A stretch of DNA of 64,000 nucleotides from Omphiscola glabra (taxonomy: Eukaryota; Mollusca; Gastropoda; Lymnaeidae), in the NCBI GenBank assembly GCA_964017045.1, contig OZ024802.1, forward strand, positions 24,305,793 to 24,369,792, read 5' to 3'. The notes under the pieces are model-generated. The model saw nothing but the letters and a program-made list of their open reading frames with translations. It ran no database searches and was not told the DNA's origin. How positions within the stretch are numbered: position 1 is the stretch's first letter; every line of letters starts with the position of its first letter. Shown in pieces: positions 55,387-58,300 of this stretch. Both the position numbers and the translations under genes were made by a program.

Positions 55387-58300
55387 GCCTTAGAAGAAGT
55401 GTGTCATAGGAATACTCTCTTAGTCTTAGATGAACTGTTCAGTTATTAACCGTGTAGGGTAGTGTGCTCCGGGATAATATTGTGATACGGACATTTATAA
55501 ATTAATAGCCTACTTTATTATTTAACATCAAATGAGTTATCAAGATTACATGACCATTTATTGGGAATTTCTTTTCTACACAACGCATTTTTAAAGACCG
55601 AATTACACGATTGCCAGTCCGTGTTTTGGCGGAAATGGTCAAGCACAAAAATCAGAAGCTAGAAAGTCGCCATTAATCTACTAACAAATCTAGTCATCAT
55701 TAATCTACTTTCAAATTAATGTTAGTCTTTCGTGAGAATTTTTGTTTTTAAAAACATGCACACTTTGTTAATTTAAAAAAAATGTTTTTAATAATTTGTT
55801 GGCATCACTGAGAGAACCCATCACTGAGAGAACCCATCACTGAGAGAACCCATCACTGAGAGAATCCATCACTGAGAGAACCCATCACTGAGAGAACCCA
55901 TCACTGAGAGAACCCATCACTGAGAGAACCCATCACTGAGAGAACCCATCACCAAGAAGCACTCCACCAACATACAAACCAACAAACAAAACCCTGGGAG
56001 GATAGTAATGCTAGTTCCTTTGCCTCAGTATTTCATGTCCACCTTAACGAATCTTAACACTAGTCACACGTTCTTTAAGAATCATTAAATTTCATTGACT
56101 TGTATAATTCATTCCACTTAATAGACTACTTTTATAACCCTCTTAAAGGACATATCTGTTGATTAAGATCTGTCCTTTAATGGATGTATCTTGGTGAGTT
56201 GCGGATCAAAATTTGAAATATATTTATAAGTCATATGAATTCATATGAGAGAATGTTAACAAAATTGATGGACACTTGAACTATTTGCACCTACCAGCCT
56301 CACATTTCAAATAACATTAAAGTAGAAATAGAAATTAAAAAAGTCCACAACAGCCAGTTCCGAGTAATGGATTTGTCTGCTAAAACACACAGCAAATTAT
56401 ATTTGATAGTGGATTACTAACATATGGTACAAAGTAATATTTGATACAGTTGACTTTTGTTTAAATATGGTAGTCTGCAAACAGTAGTATTTATGAAGTG
56501 GTCTATATTACTAAGTATAATATAAAATACATAGTCACAATGGCTAATTCAGCTATGGATACAGTGATGAACTCTCCTACCTATAGTTCCTATAATTATT
56601 AGAGTTTTGCTGGTATATCACCATTGAAGATCTGAAAATTATCACCATGTAGAAATATTAATAGATTGAACATGTCAGTGATTACATCATGGAGAAAAAA
56701 AAATGGACAAGTTGCAATCCCCAGATTAGAAGGACTAAAAATGGTTACAACTTGACAAAGGGGTGACCATAAACCTATTAGTTTTTCCCATACCCAAACG
56801 TACGTGTGAGTTAATGTTATGAACAGACATGTTATTGATGGATCCAATATTCCCAGCATATTTTAACCATCACACATTTTAGTTGGGGGGGGGGGGGGGG
56901 GGGGGGGGGGTTGTTGCTTGTTTTTGTTTTTTAAATGATGCACAATAAGATATATTTCTATTTAAATAAGCTTCCTTGAAGTGATGATAGCATTGCTTTA
57001 GTATTAGGTCTTCCAGTTGGCTGATGAAGCGCACAAACAACATCCCATTGGGTGATGAAGCGCACAAACAACATCCCATTGGGTGATGAAGCGCACAAAC
57101 AACATCCCATTGGGTGATGAAGCGCACAAACAACATCCCATTGGGTGATGAAGCGCACAAACAACATCCCATTGGGTGATGAAGCGCACAAACAACATCC
57201 CATTGTTTTATGAAGCGCACAAACAACATCCCATTGGGTGATGAAGCGCACAAACAACATCCCATTGGGTGATGAAGCGCACAAACAACATCCCATTGGC
57301 TGATGAAGCGCACAAACAACATCGATAGCACTTAATGAAGAGCACTCGATAGTGTTTCCCAAATAAGCTGATCATGAGGGGTGGGGTGGGGTGGGTTTGT
57401 CATACACAAAAAGAATTGATCAAGAGGAGAGAATTAAAAGTCATTTGAGAATAAGGTGAGCCCATGAGCATATGACACAATCAGTTGCATGACATAGGAG
57501 TGCGTTTATGACACAATCAGTTGCATGACATAGGAGTGCGTTTATGACACAATCAGTTGCATGACATAGGAGTGCGTTTATGACACAATCAGTTGCATGA
57601 CATAGGAGTGCGTTTATGACACAATCAGTTGCATGACATAGGAGTGCGTTTATGACACAATCAGTAATCTTACTGTTCTACATAAAACATCACAAGAATT
57701 ATTGAAAATTTTTTTTTGAAAATGTTAATGTCCCTCCAGCAATCACTTTAGAGTTGGGAGTTAAAATTTCTTTTTGAGTTTGCACCACGACTGTGTTTTA
57801 AGCTGATGACAGGCGGCCAACTGAAAGAATCATTCAAATATTTTTTTTCATGGCGGACAGCTCTGGTCGAATCAATGGTTTAAGGAATGTTTTGCCCCTG
57901 GCCTTTTCCTAACCTGCTAGCTTTCTTCTTAACAGCATGAAAATGTCATCAAGACTACTTAGATAAGACATTGCTTCAAATGAATTATCTGCTATACAAC
58001 ATGTGGTTTTTTTTTTTAAAGGTTAGGACTTAAAGGATCACTTACCCTCCTAGTTGATACAACCTTTGTTGACCATTCTTGGCAGCTAAAATTTCATCCA
58101 CAATTTCTTGGGCCTGTGTCAAAAGGAGAGAGGAAAAACACATTTCAGGGCTTTGCAACTGTGTAGTGTGTACATGACAGTCCAAAACACAATTGCATGT
58201 AGGACTCTTAATATGTACACAACAGTCTAACACATGCTGTAACATTACCGCTGTGAATTTTTTTGTAACAACTGAATTGCGCACCACTTACCAGAGCCTT

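Noticed and set aside
56879..57362. Minus-strand frames of 134-150 codons with repeated VCALHHPMG
   Set aside because: 31-bp array artefact: the peptide cycles through all three frames of the repeat.
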